A stretch of DNA of 64,000 nt from Liolophura sinensis (Eukaryota; Mollusca; Polyplacophora; Chitonida; Chitonidae): NCBI RefSeq assembly GCF_032854445.1, contig NC_088304.1, forward strand, positions 29,087,732-29,151,731, read 5' to 3'. Position numbers and translations under genes: made by a program. The notes beneath the pieces were generated by a model. It did no database searches, was not told the origin of the DNA, and saw only the letters and a list, made by a program, of their open reading frames with translations. Below are positions 22,901 through 33,996 of this stretch, in pieces. Each line of letters opens with the position of its first letter. Within the stretch, counting starts at the first letter, position 1.

Positions 22901-23714
22901 TATAGATTACACCAGCAAGAAAAAAGGCCGTAATGATGGCTGCCGTCGTATAAGTGAAATATTCTTGAGTTCTTGAGTGAAACACCAATGAAAGAAATAA
23001 ATAAACAAGCAAAGCTTGGCGCCCAGTATTTAATATGGAAGAGGATAGGCTGAGAGGCAATGTTCAGGATGCATGCACTCCGCCATTCCCAATGTCTGTG
23101 AGTTGCTATAGTAGTTAAACAATTTTTATAAAAGATTTTCCATTTTGGTTTACTTCACGCTGGATAGAGTGGACTTTAGACAAATATCCATGTTAACCTG
23201 TAGTTTTTGTGTGTTATGTTCATTGTCAGTTTCATCATTCACTAGGTACCGCTCAAAGTGGATCGCGAAAACTGAAGTTCTCTGATATAAAAGTAATGCA
23301 GAACAACGATTGCAGCAATCATTTGAATGGCATTACTGACACGAACATTTGTCTGGAATATTTCCAGTACAAAGTATCCGCGTGTCAGGTAAGTTCTTAT
23401 TTGTCCTCTTTACAAACTAAAATCTGTAACAGTTTTGCCACGGAGATTCAATGTTGTATTCAAATTACAATCGGCTTTTAGAAAAAGTAATTAACAGGAA
23501 TTAAAAAGGATGTATTCATGTAGGCGTATATAGCTTATTTTTGTGTAAAAAACTGTTACAGGGTGACAGTGGCGGTCCGTTAACCTGTGAGCTACCCGAC
23601 GGAGAGAAGTTCGCTGGGGTCACCTCCTGGGGGCGCAGGGATTGTCCTGGAACAAAACCCAGTGTATACACCAGGGTCTCTAAATACCAAGATTGGATCT
23701 CCCAGAACATCTAA
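19904..23714 (+). CDS. Chymotrypsin-like S1 serine protease, secreted, 263 aa, six exons
   Basis: Exons are 19904-19949, 21177-21370, 21947-22036, 22708-22873, 23246-23388 and 23562-23714. All junctions are GT-AG and phases agree, giving 264 codons. Exon 1 is a signal peptide ([15 protein letters not shown]). The triad is complete: His in TAAHC (exon 2), Asp in NDIAIL (exon 4), Ser in GDSGGP (exon 6). Eight cysteines match the four usual S1 disulfides (CGATL/AAHC, KLCW/PLTC, NDCS/NICL, SACQ/RDCPG). The residue six before the active Ser, at the base of the S1 pocket, is Ser (VSACQGDS), as in chymotrypsin, while trypsins have Asp. The Gly usually found at position 226 is Ser (KPSVYTRV). The N-terminus of the mature enzyme reads VVNG and is preceded by Asp, so the usual Arg/Lys activation site is absent. 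Probably an extracellular digestive or defence protease; the substrate is inferred only from the pocket. Confidence 0.9.
20130..20215 (-). mobile_element. tRNA-like SINE head remnant in protease intron 1
   Basis: On the minus strand the segment contains 'gggctcagtgtggaac' and a box B-like 'cccgggttcgaaactcc'. It does not fold into a full tRNA with matched arms that I can see, so a SINE head or tRNA relic is more likely than a functional tRNA. Confidence 0.35.
20515..20965. repeat. Duplicated palindrome-bearing segment in protease intron 1
   Basis: Two related ~130-bp segments start at about 20520 and 20810. Each has a short palindrome (cagttagaataaaactctaa ctg type) followed by 'aggaccg...tgtgacca' and 'gtttttactctctgt'-like text. 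A third partial copy lies in the opposite orientation at about 28590-28620 (tagagttttattctaac). A small non-autonomous element is likely; its ends are not defined. Confidence 0.55.
22130..22288 (+). mobile_element. SINE family 1, 3' half, in protease intron 3
   Basis: Contains 'gcggatggtcgtaggtttct', 'cctcccaccataatgctggc', 'attcttgagcacgacgtaaa' and an AAATAAAT tail. It lacks the tRNA-like head. It is inserted between exons 3 and 4 in the sense direction. Confidence 0.8.
22926..23012 (+). mobile_element. SINE family 1 tail fragment in protease intron 4
   Basis: Only the 3' end is present: 'ccgtcgtataagtgaaatat', a duplicated 'tcttgagt', 'gaaacaccaatgaaag' and an AAATAAATAAAC tail. Confidence 0.75.
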
Positions 23715-23763
23715 CCAGTCATCGAATGTTTACTTTTCGATGTAATCATCCGTGATTTTAACA

Positions 23764-23769
23764 AATAAA
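23764..23769 (+). terminator. Polyadenylation signal of the serine protease gene
   Basis: AATAAA starts 50 bases after the protease stop codon, a typical spacing for a short 3' UTR. Confidence 0.65.
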
Positions 23770-25084
23770 AGAAGAACTCAGCAAGAAGTTAAGACGTGCG
23801 AGTTAAGTAGTGAGTGAATAGAGATATACTTTACGATATTAATGAAGAGTTTTCGTATTGCGTTGGTAATGGCTTGATGGTCGCTACATTGGCCCGATGC
23901 CGATTTTATTTGTTTATTTCCTTGCTTTCCGACATAAGAATAAAACAACACCCCATTGAAATAAAGAATGAAATCAAACAAGAAACCGAAGTAAGATGTA
24001 TGAACTCATCTAGTGTAGTGATCTAGTTGTAGCGTCCACCATTGTGATCCGGGTTTTAGACAGACTGAAAAAACTACATGTAATGCCTTTGTTATTTTCA
24101 CTCTGCACTTGTCATTTGAGGGAGAAACGAAGGACTGATCCTCTATTGTATGTAAACTTATTTGATTTATTGGTCAGTTTACTCCGTGGTTAACAGTCCT
24201 TCATTAATAAGAAACCAGAATTCTCCGAGGAAACCATCGTGACTCTTGACAATTTTCCTGACTTTAGACTGCAGGCGAGACAGTAAAAGCTGAACTCAGT
24301 CACGTGACACCAGTGACAAATAGTCTCATGTGAGCCGAGTCTTAGGTTGAGCTCCGCACTCCCCGCCACACACACATAAACCTTACGTGTAATAAGAACA
24401 GTGTCAGATATCGTGGCTTGAGTCTGTGGGAAAGTGTTCAGAACGATAGCGCCTCGTGACCACACCGAGACGGTACTTCTATGTAAGAGCTACAACAGCA
24501 TATCATGGTCATGGGAAAACAAGAATGAAAGGATTTCATTATATATCCCTGATTACCTCACTTTCCATACGTATCTGAGACCCTGATGTCTTTTGAGAGA
24601 TCGTCGAATGGATAGATTTGAATGGTCTGTCCTGCAGAGGGTAGAGTTTGAGGGGCCAAGGACAGGAAACCATCGATACAGTGTCATCATTCACAATGCT
24701 GTGAGACCGAAGTTAACAAACACGTAATCTATGGTCTAAATAACTGGCACGAAGTCGATCAATGAGTTAGCTTGTGGGTGAGACATTAAAGGGTATGAAA
24801 GGAGAAAACTACAAAAAGAAAGTCTTGGAGAATGTTGTCTTGGATATTTATTCCTCTAATAAGTGTGTAAATATGGTGTTCAGGAAATTTTCTGGCGATC
24901 AGGTCTATTGATGAGAACCGGTGTATCCGGATTAAACCATCAACATTTGGCAAGTCACTGACGGACATTCCCAAGTGTGGTTTCAAATATTTACAGCGTA
25001 CTGGTGACAGACAGACGGTCTCCAATGAGCGTGAAACAGCTAAGATGGCCACATGAGGGTCGTCGATCGCCAGTTGTCACTGAA
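23770..25084. other. Intergenic, no gene recognised
   Basis: Short open frames on both strands lack motifs, plausible splice sites in phase or signal peptides. No SINE copy is evident. The sequence has moderate GC for this window. Confidence 0.35.
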
Positions 25085-26562
25085 GAAAATTAGTTGGTTG
25101 ATATCGTTACACAACAGTTTTTACAGTGATAACTTGTGACCTTGGTTGATATCGTTACATAACAGTTTTTACAGTAATAACTTGTGACGTTGGTTGATAT
25201 CGTTACACAACAGTTTTTACAGTAATAACTTGTGACGTTGGTTGATATCGTCACACAACAGTTTTTACAGTAATAACTTGTGACCTTGGTTGATATCGTC
25301 ACACAACAGTTTTTACAGTAATAACTTGTGACCTTGGTTGATATCGTCACACAACAGTTTTTACAGTGATAACTTGTGACCTTGGTTGATATCGTCACAC
25401 AACAGTTTTTACAGTGATAACTTGTGACCTTGGTTGATATCGTCACACAATAGTTTTTACAGTGATAACTTGTGACCTTGGTTGATATCGTCACACAACA
25501 GTTTTTACAGTGATAACTTGTGACCTTGGTTGATATCGTCACACAACAGTTTTTACAGTGATAACTTGTGACCTTGGTTGATATCGTCACACAACAGTTT
25601 TTACAGTGATAACTTGTGACCTTGGTTGATATCGTCACACAACAGTTTTTACAGTAATAACTTGTGACCTTGGTTGATATCGTCACACAACAGTTTTTAC
25701 AGTGATAACTTGTGACCTTGGTTGATATCGTCACACAACAGTTTTTACAGTGATAACTTGTGACCTTGGTTGATATCGTCACACAACAGTTTTTACAGTA
25801 ATAACTTGTGACATTGGTTGATATCGTTACACAACAGTTTTTACAGTGATAACTTGTGACCTTGGTTGATATCGTCACACAACAGTTTTTACAGTAATAA
25901 CTTGTGACGTTGGTTGATATCGTTACACAACAGTTTTTACAGTAATAACTTGTGACATTGGTTGATATCGTTACACAACAGTTTTTACAGTAATAACTTG
26001 TGACATTGGTTGATATCGTTACACAACAGTTTTTACAGTAATAACTTGTGACCTTGGTTGATATCGTCACACAACAGTTTTTACAGTGATAACTTGTGAC
26101 CTTGGTTGATATCGTCACACAACAGTTTTTACAGTGATAACTTGTGACCTTGGTTGATATCGTTACATAACAGTTTTTACAGTAATAACTTGTGACCTTG
26201 GTTGATATCGTCACACAACAGTTTTTACAGTAATAACTTGTGACATTGGTTGATATCGTTACACAACAGTTTTTACAGTAATAACTTGTGACCGTGGTTG
26301 ATATCGTCACACAACAGTTTTTACAGTGATAACTTGTGACCTTGGTTGATATCGTCACACAACAGTTTTTACAGTGATAACTTGTGACCTTGGTTGATAT
26401 CGTCACACAATAGTTTTTACAGTGATAACTTGTGACCTTGGTTGATATCGTCACACAACAGTTTTTACAGTGATAACTTGTGACCTTGGTTGATATCGTC
26501 ACACAACAGTTTTTACAGTAATAACTTGTGACCTTGGTTGATATCGTCACACAATAGTTTTT
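25085..26562. repeat. 48-bp near-perfect satellite, ~30 copies, open for 486 codons on the minus strand
   Basis: The unit is 'ccttggttgatatcgtcaca' + 'caacagtttttacagtgataacttgtga' (48 bp). Variant positions (cgt[c/t]acac, cagt[g/a]ataa, tgac[c/g/a]ttgg) are shuffled between copies. One block at about 25320-25560 recurs 960 bp (20 units) away at 26280-26520, including the rare 'acacaatag' change. On the minus strand the array is open from 26550 to 25090 with a 16-residue period (VTISTKVTSYHCKNCC). No ATG context, signal peptide or flanking exon supports a gene, and the unit length alone explains the open frame. Confidence 0.95.
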
Positions 26563-28800
26563 CGTTTCAAAAATGGAACCCTCTGTATTTTAGGGAAGAG
26601 AAGTATTCTCCAATATGACCTCTAGCTCATATCAAAAAATAAACTCTATTTAGTTTGTCGTTGTTTCCGACTACAATTGTTAGATAATAATAACAGAAAG
26701 TACGATATTTTACCAAAATCGTCTGTCACTACAACAATTTTTAAAAAGTAGAAATCTCTCAAGATTTTCCGTCCCCAGAAGTTAGTTGAGCTGTTGATCA
26801 TCCACAAAATGAGTACATTTATAAGTAAGTAGGTATCTGGGCATTTGCTATTAGATAAGGCACGTACATAACGGTCCAGTTCGGTAAACTTGGTAACTTG
26901 TGGAAATTGTTGCCTTTTCCCATCCTCGAAACAAGCCTTCAAAGTACATATCTCAGCAAGACTGAGAAATATGTTTCGCCCAACACGCTGTTAGATCTGA
27001 ACATAAAGGCTTGTTAGATCGCTGGCTGAGGAAGAACAGTAGGGAAGCAACAGGATCTCGGATTTGACTTTTATAATAATGATACTTATAATATCACAAG
27101 TCCCTGCACAAACACTCATTGTGGTGTTCGCATTTCACTGTCTGAGACCTGCGCAGTCCTGTGGTGGCACTGGGGATTTGCTGATAATAAGCGGTCGACG
27201 CCGTTCTTTGCGATCTATGCGTCGAAACAAAAATTCGTACAACAGCCCTCAACAATAATGGACACACCGGGCTGATCACCGCAAGGCCAATTCCTGAACG
27301 ACGTTTAACAGAAACCACCAAAGAACTACGAAAGTATATCAAGTACGAAATTAGGACGGAATCATGTAAAGAGAAGTACTCACAGCTTCCGTAATGTTGA
27401 AGAGACGCATGAATAAGGACAGTATTCAATGGCGTACCAATCTAGTATATAAGTTGTCGATAATCAAAATATACATCCCAGTTGAACTTTGATTACGACT
27501 ATAAATGATCTAATTCAACATACAGCCTCACAGCATCAGGTTACAGCGGAGTGAAACACAATCATTTGCCAGAGATTCTGGACGCTCTGTCCACAATGTT
27601 TTACATGCAGCTGCCTAGAGGCGATTATCATCAACTTGACGCATGTGACACATTGAAAAGTTAACCTGTATCTCGGGGCTATGCTCGGAACTTTTCGATT
27701 TCCTCCAGCCATAATAGTTAAAAAGGTGGGAGACGTGAAAAATTCTTTGAAATATCGTTAAATAAAACTAAAAGTTCCTGCAGTTTTACGACATACAAGC
27801 AGTCTAAACTAATGGACTTCAGTCCCAGTTTCAGTATACGGAGAAAATTACAGTGTTTGTAACAATTTTTCAGCAACACAGGGATGTTGTGGGAAATCCC
27901 TGACAGCTAACTAGGCAGTTCAAGAGCATGTGATTGTCCACCTAGGCTGTAAGTCTACAGGTTAAATGAATGGGCTATATGAATTTCTATTTCTGAAAAA
28001 TTGTGATGTTTAAAATTTAAACCTTTTTTCGGAAGATCCAAAAATGGTAAATATACTAAGAAGACATACGCTATACACAGGTAATGTTTAATGTATATAT
28101 ACTAGCAGCGCAATCAGGAAATAGAGATCGAATTCAGTTCTGTGAGATATTACCTAGATATATCGATCTCAAGCGCCCTGAGTTTTGACCTGATACTTCA
28201 AGTTTTAATTTTGCAGTCACTGGATCGTCTTGTTGCAATCTTTGCTGTTTTTATGCCTAATGTACTGGTTAAAGAAACCGAACTTCATCAATTGAACCAA
28301 TGGCCATAAAATCAAATATAAAAAGTGAAAAAAAATAGGACGGATTCATGCGAAGAGAATACGTCAAAATGCCTTGAAACTGACAGAAGACTGTGTAGCT
28401 TAAAATACCAGCACCACGATTCTTATTTGCAGCTCTTATAATCATGGTTATGTACGGAATCTGATCTATAACGTCATCACTAAAGACGAACAGCATAGAG
28501 AGTAAAACTAGAGCAGTGACAACAGTGTGATAGCTGGCAAATGATCATTCGTCACCGGTGAAATACGGAATCTTGTCAGCTTACATCAACTAGAGTTTTA
28601 TTCTAACTTTTCATGTAAATGTTTGCATGGTATCAAACTACATGCCCACTACCGTCATGGCTTAAACAGAATTAGGTAAAAAAAAGATGTACTGCTATTA
28701 TATAAACGTCACTGGTCTAGAAATGCTTTGTTGTCATCACATTTAACACTTAATAACATTAAAACACTGTAAACGGGTGGCAGAATTTTGACAGCTTCTG
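26563..28800. other. Intergenic, dispersed short repeats only
   Basis: A minus-strand open frame at 26646-26942 (starting MKACFEDGKRQQFPQ) and others at 27.1-27.4 and 28.3-28.5 kb have no recognised domain. A ~50-bp sequence ending 'ggaatcatgtaaagagaag' occurs at 27331-27378, with relatives at 7779-7828 and 28318-28370. A unit resembling the 29-bp satellite of 2.7-3.6 kb lies at about 28500-28540. A SINE family 1 scrap is near 27690. Confidence 0.4.
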
Positions 28801-28804
28801 TGCA

Positions 28805-29428
28805 TCGTAAATCGAATATCCTGCAATATTCCGAAATGAGGGTCATGCCGAATAATGCCGAAGAACGATTGTCGTCAACTTGAGGATGGCATTCAGGATA
28901 CCCACATTTGTTTAGAATTTTTTCCGGCAAATGGTATCTGCATGCGGAATAAGTTCATTTGTATCTATGTCCTTGATACGACACTCCTCTAAAGTCAAGT
29001 AAACCTACCATGTTTTCTTGTGTGGATATTTGTCAATATATCAAGGATACAAGTCCTTTTTCTTTTAAATAATAGCCAATGTTGCCCTATAATGTCCTGT
29101 ATATCTACTGTAATTTCAAACAGAACACACCCATGTCTAGCCAATGTGCTCTGTATTCCCGCCACCCCTGCCCGATATATTTGTGGCTTTATAGTTATGA
29201 TAAAACAACGCTACTAAACAGTTTTGACGAAAATACCTATATATCCCATGTATACATATATATTCTTTAAAACGGTCTCAACGCGACGGCGGTGGCCCCT
29301 TAGTCTATGAAGTGTCAGGTACTGTTAAATTGGCTGGCGTAAGCTCATATGGAGACCCGGAATGCCTTGAACCCAGTGTTTACAATAGGATGTCTGAGTT
29401 CAAAGATTTTGTTGACAAGAACATATAA
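28805..29428 (+). pseudogene. Remnant of a second S1 serine protease (last two exons)
   Basis: The segment 28855-28947 aligns with exon 5 of the intact protease: NDCRQLEDGIQDTHICLEFF corresponds to [20 protein letters not shown]. Its donor reads 'ataagt' where the intact gene has 'gtaagt'. The segment 29282-29428 aligns with exon 6 and ends at the equivalent stop: GGGPLVYEVSG, LAGVSSYGDPECLEPSVYNR and DFVDKNI. The active-site motif is RDGGGP, so the catalytic Ser is Gly and the preceding Gly is Arg. No clear acceptor precedes it, and I found no copies of exons 1-4. It is most likely a tandem-duplicate relic. A non-catalytic protease homologue is the alternative, but the lost splice sites argue against it. 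Confidence 0.75.
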
Positions 29429-29429
29429 C

Positions 29430-30065
29430 CATTCGTAGAGTTTTCGGTGTAATAATAAGCAATTGGGAAGTTTCGAGCTCAAAATCTTCATTCGCTAAAG
29501 GTAAAAAAATTCCTGCTGTTTCCAGTGACCTCTGACAAGTTCTGGGGATGTACTAGAACATAAGTAATTAGGCAAAACTAAGAAACAAAGGAATTTTGAG
29601 TAGACGAACAATGTAGAATATTTGCTGGAGATCAAATATATCGCTCGAACACGGCGAGGCTGTAAAGTAATGTGAAAATCACATCATATCGTTGGACTTT
29701 TTTCAATGATAACACTACCCTTAAAACTAGAAAGATACAATAAATAATTATCTTTTCTTTCAGCTGTATTACTCTGGGTTTACTGTCCCTGCTCTAGTCT
29801 GTTCATGCTTTCTGACTTGGTAAAAATGGACATACCACAGTGTAGAATAGGAACTCTTTTTAGGCCTCAGCTTTAGCCAACGAGCTGGTTTGCATTCAGC
29901 CCTTGCTGAATTGAGTGTGGCTTTCCGTCAGGAGGTTTGTCCTAACATGAGAGAGGTTCGACTGGCTTTGTACATGTGCATGCGCCATCGCTAACAAAGT
30001 CGTTTGTTCGGATCCAGCCCTTGCATTGTTTACACATACTTAGGCGTCATGTTTAAAGTCAGGGG
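29430..30065. other. Intergenic, nothing recognised
   Basis: AT-rich sequence without supported exons or repeats. Confidence 0.35.
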
Positions 30066-30239
30066 CCTACGTGGCCGATGGGTTAGCACGCCAGCGTTGC
30101 GCAATGACCCAGGAGCCTCCCACCAATGCGGTCACCCTGCTCTTGTCGTGGGTTTCCTCCCACAATAATGGTTGCCGCCTTCGTATGAGTGAAATATTCT
30201 TGAATCCCGTGTAAAACACCAATCAAATAAATAAATCAA
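30066..30239 (+). mobile_element. SINE family 1 with internal deletion
   Basis: Head 'ctacgtggccgatgggttag', 'aatgacccaggagcctccca', then a jump to 'gtcgtgggtttcctcccaca', 'aagtgaaatattcttgaatc', and a tail AATAAATAAATC. About 70 bp of the central module are missing relative to the copy at 14066-14335. Confidence 0.85.
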
Positions 30240-30659
30240 ATTTTAATCCAAGCGTAACAAAATTGAGTATGGTTATATACATGTTTGCACATGTTTAGGC
30301 GCCAGTGTAAGCGAAGTCGTCTGTTCAAATCCAGGCCTTGCTAGACTGACTCTTTTCACATGTTCATCGCTAGCGAAGTGGCGTATTCAGATTTTAAGTG
30401 TTCCTTATATTCTGATATGCCTTGGCTGCGCCCCGGTTACTCTAGTTATGCTAGAATTATAGGAAATTTCGTGGATACCCTGCTACGTACATCACTTGCC
30501 CTTTTGTGTCACAATTTATTTGCCAGATTCTTCTACAAGATTAGCATGCTGGCTGGCCATGCATGACGTGTAGCCTATCTGACCCTCTACATGACAACAT
30601 GCAGTTCATTATTACTATTAACAACATTGGAGGCTTCCGTTGAAGCTAACCAATGAGTA

Positions 30660-30905
30660 CAGAATTCTAGTAATTGCTTTATGACTGAACGCTAATACCA
30701 ACTAGTGGTATGGTGACTTGGTGAGTGCACGATGTTAATTGTTTTGTGATTTTGTCACTGAACGTTAGTCATTGTTTTGTGACTAGGTGACTTTGCGCTG
30801 GTAATTGTTTTGTGACTTTATGAGTTAACGGTGATAAATGTTTTATAACATTCTGAGTTAACGGTGGTAATTATTATGTGACTTAACGCTCGTAATTGTT
30901 TTCGC
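30660..30905. repeat. ~30-bp degenerate tandem repeat
   Basis: Repeated phrases of the type 'gtaattgttttgtgactt' and 'gagttaacggtgataa' recur seven or eight times with irregular spacing. Old and poorly conserved. Confidence 0.55.
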
Positions 30906-30924
30906 TTCACTCAACAAATAGAAT

Positions 30925-31083
30925 TCCTCTCCGGCCGTATGTGGGAAGGTCTGTCAGCAACCTGCGGATGGTCGTGGGTTTCCCCCGGGCTCTGCCCGGT
31001 TTACACCCACCATAATGCTGGCCGCCGTCGTATAAGTGAAATATTCTTCAGTACGGCGTAAAACACCAATCAAATAAATAAAA
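30925..31083 (+). mobile_element. SINE family 1, 3' two-thirds
   Basis: Contains 'cctctccggccgtatgtggg', 'aacctgcggatggtcgtggg', 'ccataatgctggccgccgtc', 'gaaatattcttcagtacggc' and an AAATAAATAAA tail. Well preserved but headless, as expected of 5' truncation. Confidence 0.88.
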
Positions 31084-31120
31084 AATATAAACAAATAGGA
31101 CAACAGGAGTCTATACTTAC

Positions 31121-31274
31121 AACATGGCACACTAAGGATCCCAAACACCGTGTCAAACAGCCTCAACGCTAAATACTGTCGAACAGGCATCATGAATGTG
31201 CTAATCTGGTTCCAATCTTTCTCGTATTCTCTCGTATTATTTAATAAATATGCTCCGGAAATCTCACAGCTTGC
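31121..31274 (-). CDS. Candidate internal exon of an unidentified gene
   Basis: On the minus strand a 154-bp open segment is flanked by a good acceptor (tctcgctttccag) and a good donor (gtaagt). It is open in the frame starting ASCEISGAYLLNN, continuing through EKDWNQISTFMMPVRQYLAL and RLFDTVFGILSVPC. I recognise no family and found no partner exon on either side. It may be an orphan exon or a pseudogene remnant. Confidence 0.35.
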
Positions 31275-31585
31275 CTGGAAAGCGAGACAATTTGATGAAA
31301 GCACGAAAAATCAACGCAATCATACACACTAAAAAGTTGGTGAGCCTATTTATGAAAAAATTCACAATAAATAAGGTCCATGTCAATATAATCCGTGACT
31401 TATTTGAAGCGTTCTATCGTTGACACAACAGTAAACTGGAAAAAAGATTGTTCTACAAACACAACAGGATTGGTATGTTGAAAGAGCATATCTGTGTGTT
31501 TCCGAAATATATTAGGATCGAACAATGTCGATATATTAACGCATAAAAATATTTAATGATCCGATACTGGTACATACTATTCGGG

Positions 31586-31845
31586 GCCTCTGTGGCCGAG
31601 TGTTAGCGTGCTAGAGCAGCACTCTGACTCAGGAACCTCTCATCAGTGCAGTCGCTATGAGTCCATGTCCACCTCATGCTAATCTCTCATCGTATGTGGG
31701 AAGGTCTGCCTGCAACCTACTGACAGTCGTGGGTTTCTCCTGGGCTCTGACCTGTTTCCTTCCATTATAATGTTGATCGTAGTAGTACAAGTGAAATATT
31801 CTTCGGTACGGAGTAAAACTCCTTTTATATATATAGATAAACTAT
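31586..31845 (+). mobile_element. SINE family 1, full-length but diverged
   Basis: Head 'gcctctgtggccgagtgtta', 'caggaacctctcatcagtgc', a box B-like 'tgagtccatgtcca', 'cgtatgtgggaaggtctgcc' and '3' segment 'aagtgaaatattcttcggta'. The tail has decayed into 'tatatatata'. Confidence 0.85.
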
Positions 31846-33744
31846 AAACACCCAAAGACAAAATTTGTTACAAAAATTTCTTTGTGATGTTCATTCCTGC
31901 ATATACATAAAGAATCACGCCCTAATATAGAAAATAAAGTATGTTGAGACGAGGCTTCAATCCCTACTTTGGACGGAAAATTTGCGGAGTCTCATATTTT
32001 GTTGAAGAGCACTTGTCTTTCAACGGCATGACGCACATATATGTACTGCTGTTCGTCGGTAATTTGGTAAATGTCGAGGGTTTTCTTCATAGGCACTACG
32101 GTTTTCTCCATGCATAAAACTGATCGTAAACTGGCAATGAGTGTGGTGTCAAACAGCAGTCATATCGAGTCGGCATGTAGTCATGAAATGTTGTAATCCA
32201 ACCGCCTTGGTATGGATCGATGGAAAAATTAACTGTCTAACCAATCTTTCATATCATTATATTTATAGTTCATAAAAAATGACATTGTACATATATATGG
32301 ACGCCTGTGTCTGTACGTCGTGCTTAATAATTCTGCTGTCATATGACGACGAGGGGGCATAGGGGTTGTACATATAGGAGGCTAAACAATAATTACAGTT
32401 GAGAAGATCCGAAACATTTCATTCAGAACCAAAAACTTTTGAGTGGAAAGAAAAAATAGAGAAATACATTTTACACGATTTGGATCACAGAATTACACAG
32501 CAGTTTTATTACAATTATTTCACTGAATACATAGAAGTAGAATAATATGTACACCTGAAGATTGGTGAGCTGAATATCGCAGAAGTAGTTCTGCTATGGC
32601 GGCTGATGTCAGGTCGGGTATTCACCCCTCGATTTTATCACCGTTAACTTCCTTCAAGACGACAGGGCGTTACATACGTCCCGTGGAGTTGTTATAATTT
32701 CACTTAGTCAACTAGATGTAAAGTAGCCCAGTAAAGAATAAGGAAGAGGGGGCTTGAAGACGTCATGTGTACAATCTGGTGTTAATTAGCTAATCCTACC
32801 CTTGTCCTGGTCGTTTGAATGTTACGCAGGTCAGTATAGAGTAAACAAACAAACAATCATGCGATATCATTGCCCTCTGAATAAGTATTGGAGTTTCATG
32901 CTAAATAGTTTATATATCTCCGTTGGTCTCCGTTGAGACGTAGAATACCCGCTTCATCCACGCATTCTTGATTGACACCCGCATCCCGAGAGACTAAGTA
33001 CAACACCACACAAGTGTCCAACTTTCTGTTTGGATAGGAAATTCAATTGTTGCTGTTTGCCTTCAAACACATTTTTACATTATATGTTGTAATTCCTATT
33101 CAGTATATTTATTTCCTGGGATCTGTAATTATATCACCATTAAGGCCTAGATAGTTGTAGTCGTGCACTTTTTATAGATCGTCGGAATCTCAAGGACACT
33201 CAAGACTATTGCTGTGTTAAGTTTTTTTTAGAGGGGTGGGGTTAGGGTGATTTGATCAGGTCTAAACCAAAATAGCTTTCAGTTATGAACACAATTCGAC
33301 AACGGCTGACAAAAAACAAAGCATTATACATGGGGCTTCATCTGTAAGGTGGCACCCAACATCCTCCTCACGGTCAATGCCTTCATGCCATCTCAAACCA
33401 TGCGTGTCGCTTACCCTCACTTAAGTACTTGTATACATATAGATATCAAAAATTATTACAACACCGGGGTATACTGCTCCAAAGATTACTCTTTAATATT
33501 AGTGTTCATATGAAATTATGCAAGTTGATTTTGTAATAAATTGTTGTAAGCTTACTTTTACCACGTAGCGTTATACAGAAATGTATTTATTTATGTATTG
33601 GGTTGTTTTAAACTCAGGAATTTTACTAAACATAATAAAGGTAAAATTTAGAATTTTTATAAGCTGATCCTTACTTTCTTATAAAATTAAACATGTGCGA
33701 TACCTGAACAATACCGTATAGTAACAATTATGCAGAAAAAACTG
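31846..33744. other. Intergenic, nothing recognised
   Basis: About 1.9 kb of AT-rich sequence without supported exons. A few degenerate family-type phrases are too short to call. Confidence 0.35.
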
Positions 33745-33996
33745 AAGTAGCCAAGGTAAACAGGAGTACCCCAGGCAAACTCAAGTAGCCCATGTAAACT
33801 GGAGTAGGCCAGGTAAACTAGAGTAGCCCAGGTAAAGTCAAGTAGCCCAAGGTAAACTCAAGTAGCCGCAGGCAAACTGGAGTACCCCAGGAAAGCTGAA
33901 GTAAACCAGGCTCACTGGAGAAGGCCAGGCAAACTGGGGTATCCCAGGTAAACTCAAGTAGCCAAAGGTAAAATCAAGTAGCCCCAGGTAAATTGG
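33745..33996. repeat. 19-bp satellite array, left part (split by the LINE)
   Basis: Units of 'gtagcccaggtaaactgga' and variants. The last units before the LINE (aagtagccaaaggtaaaatc, aagtagccccaggtaaattgg) match a stretch at about 39785-39832 in the right-hand part, which shows one array interrupted by insertion. Confidence 0.92.

Noticed and set aside
26646-26942. 98-codon minus-strand frame starting MKACFEDGKRQQ
   Set aside because: The first ~40 residues look protein-like, but I could find no family, donor or partner exon, and the rest is AT-driven.
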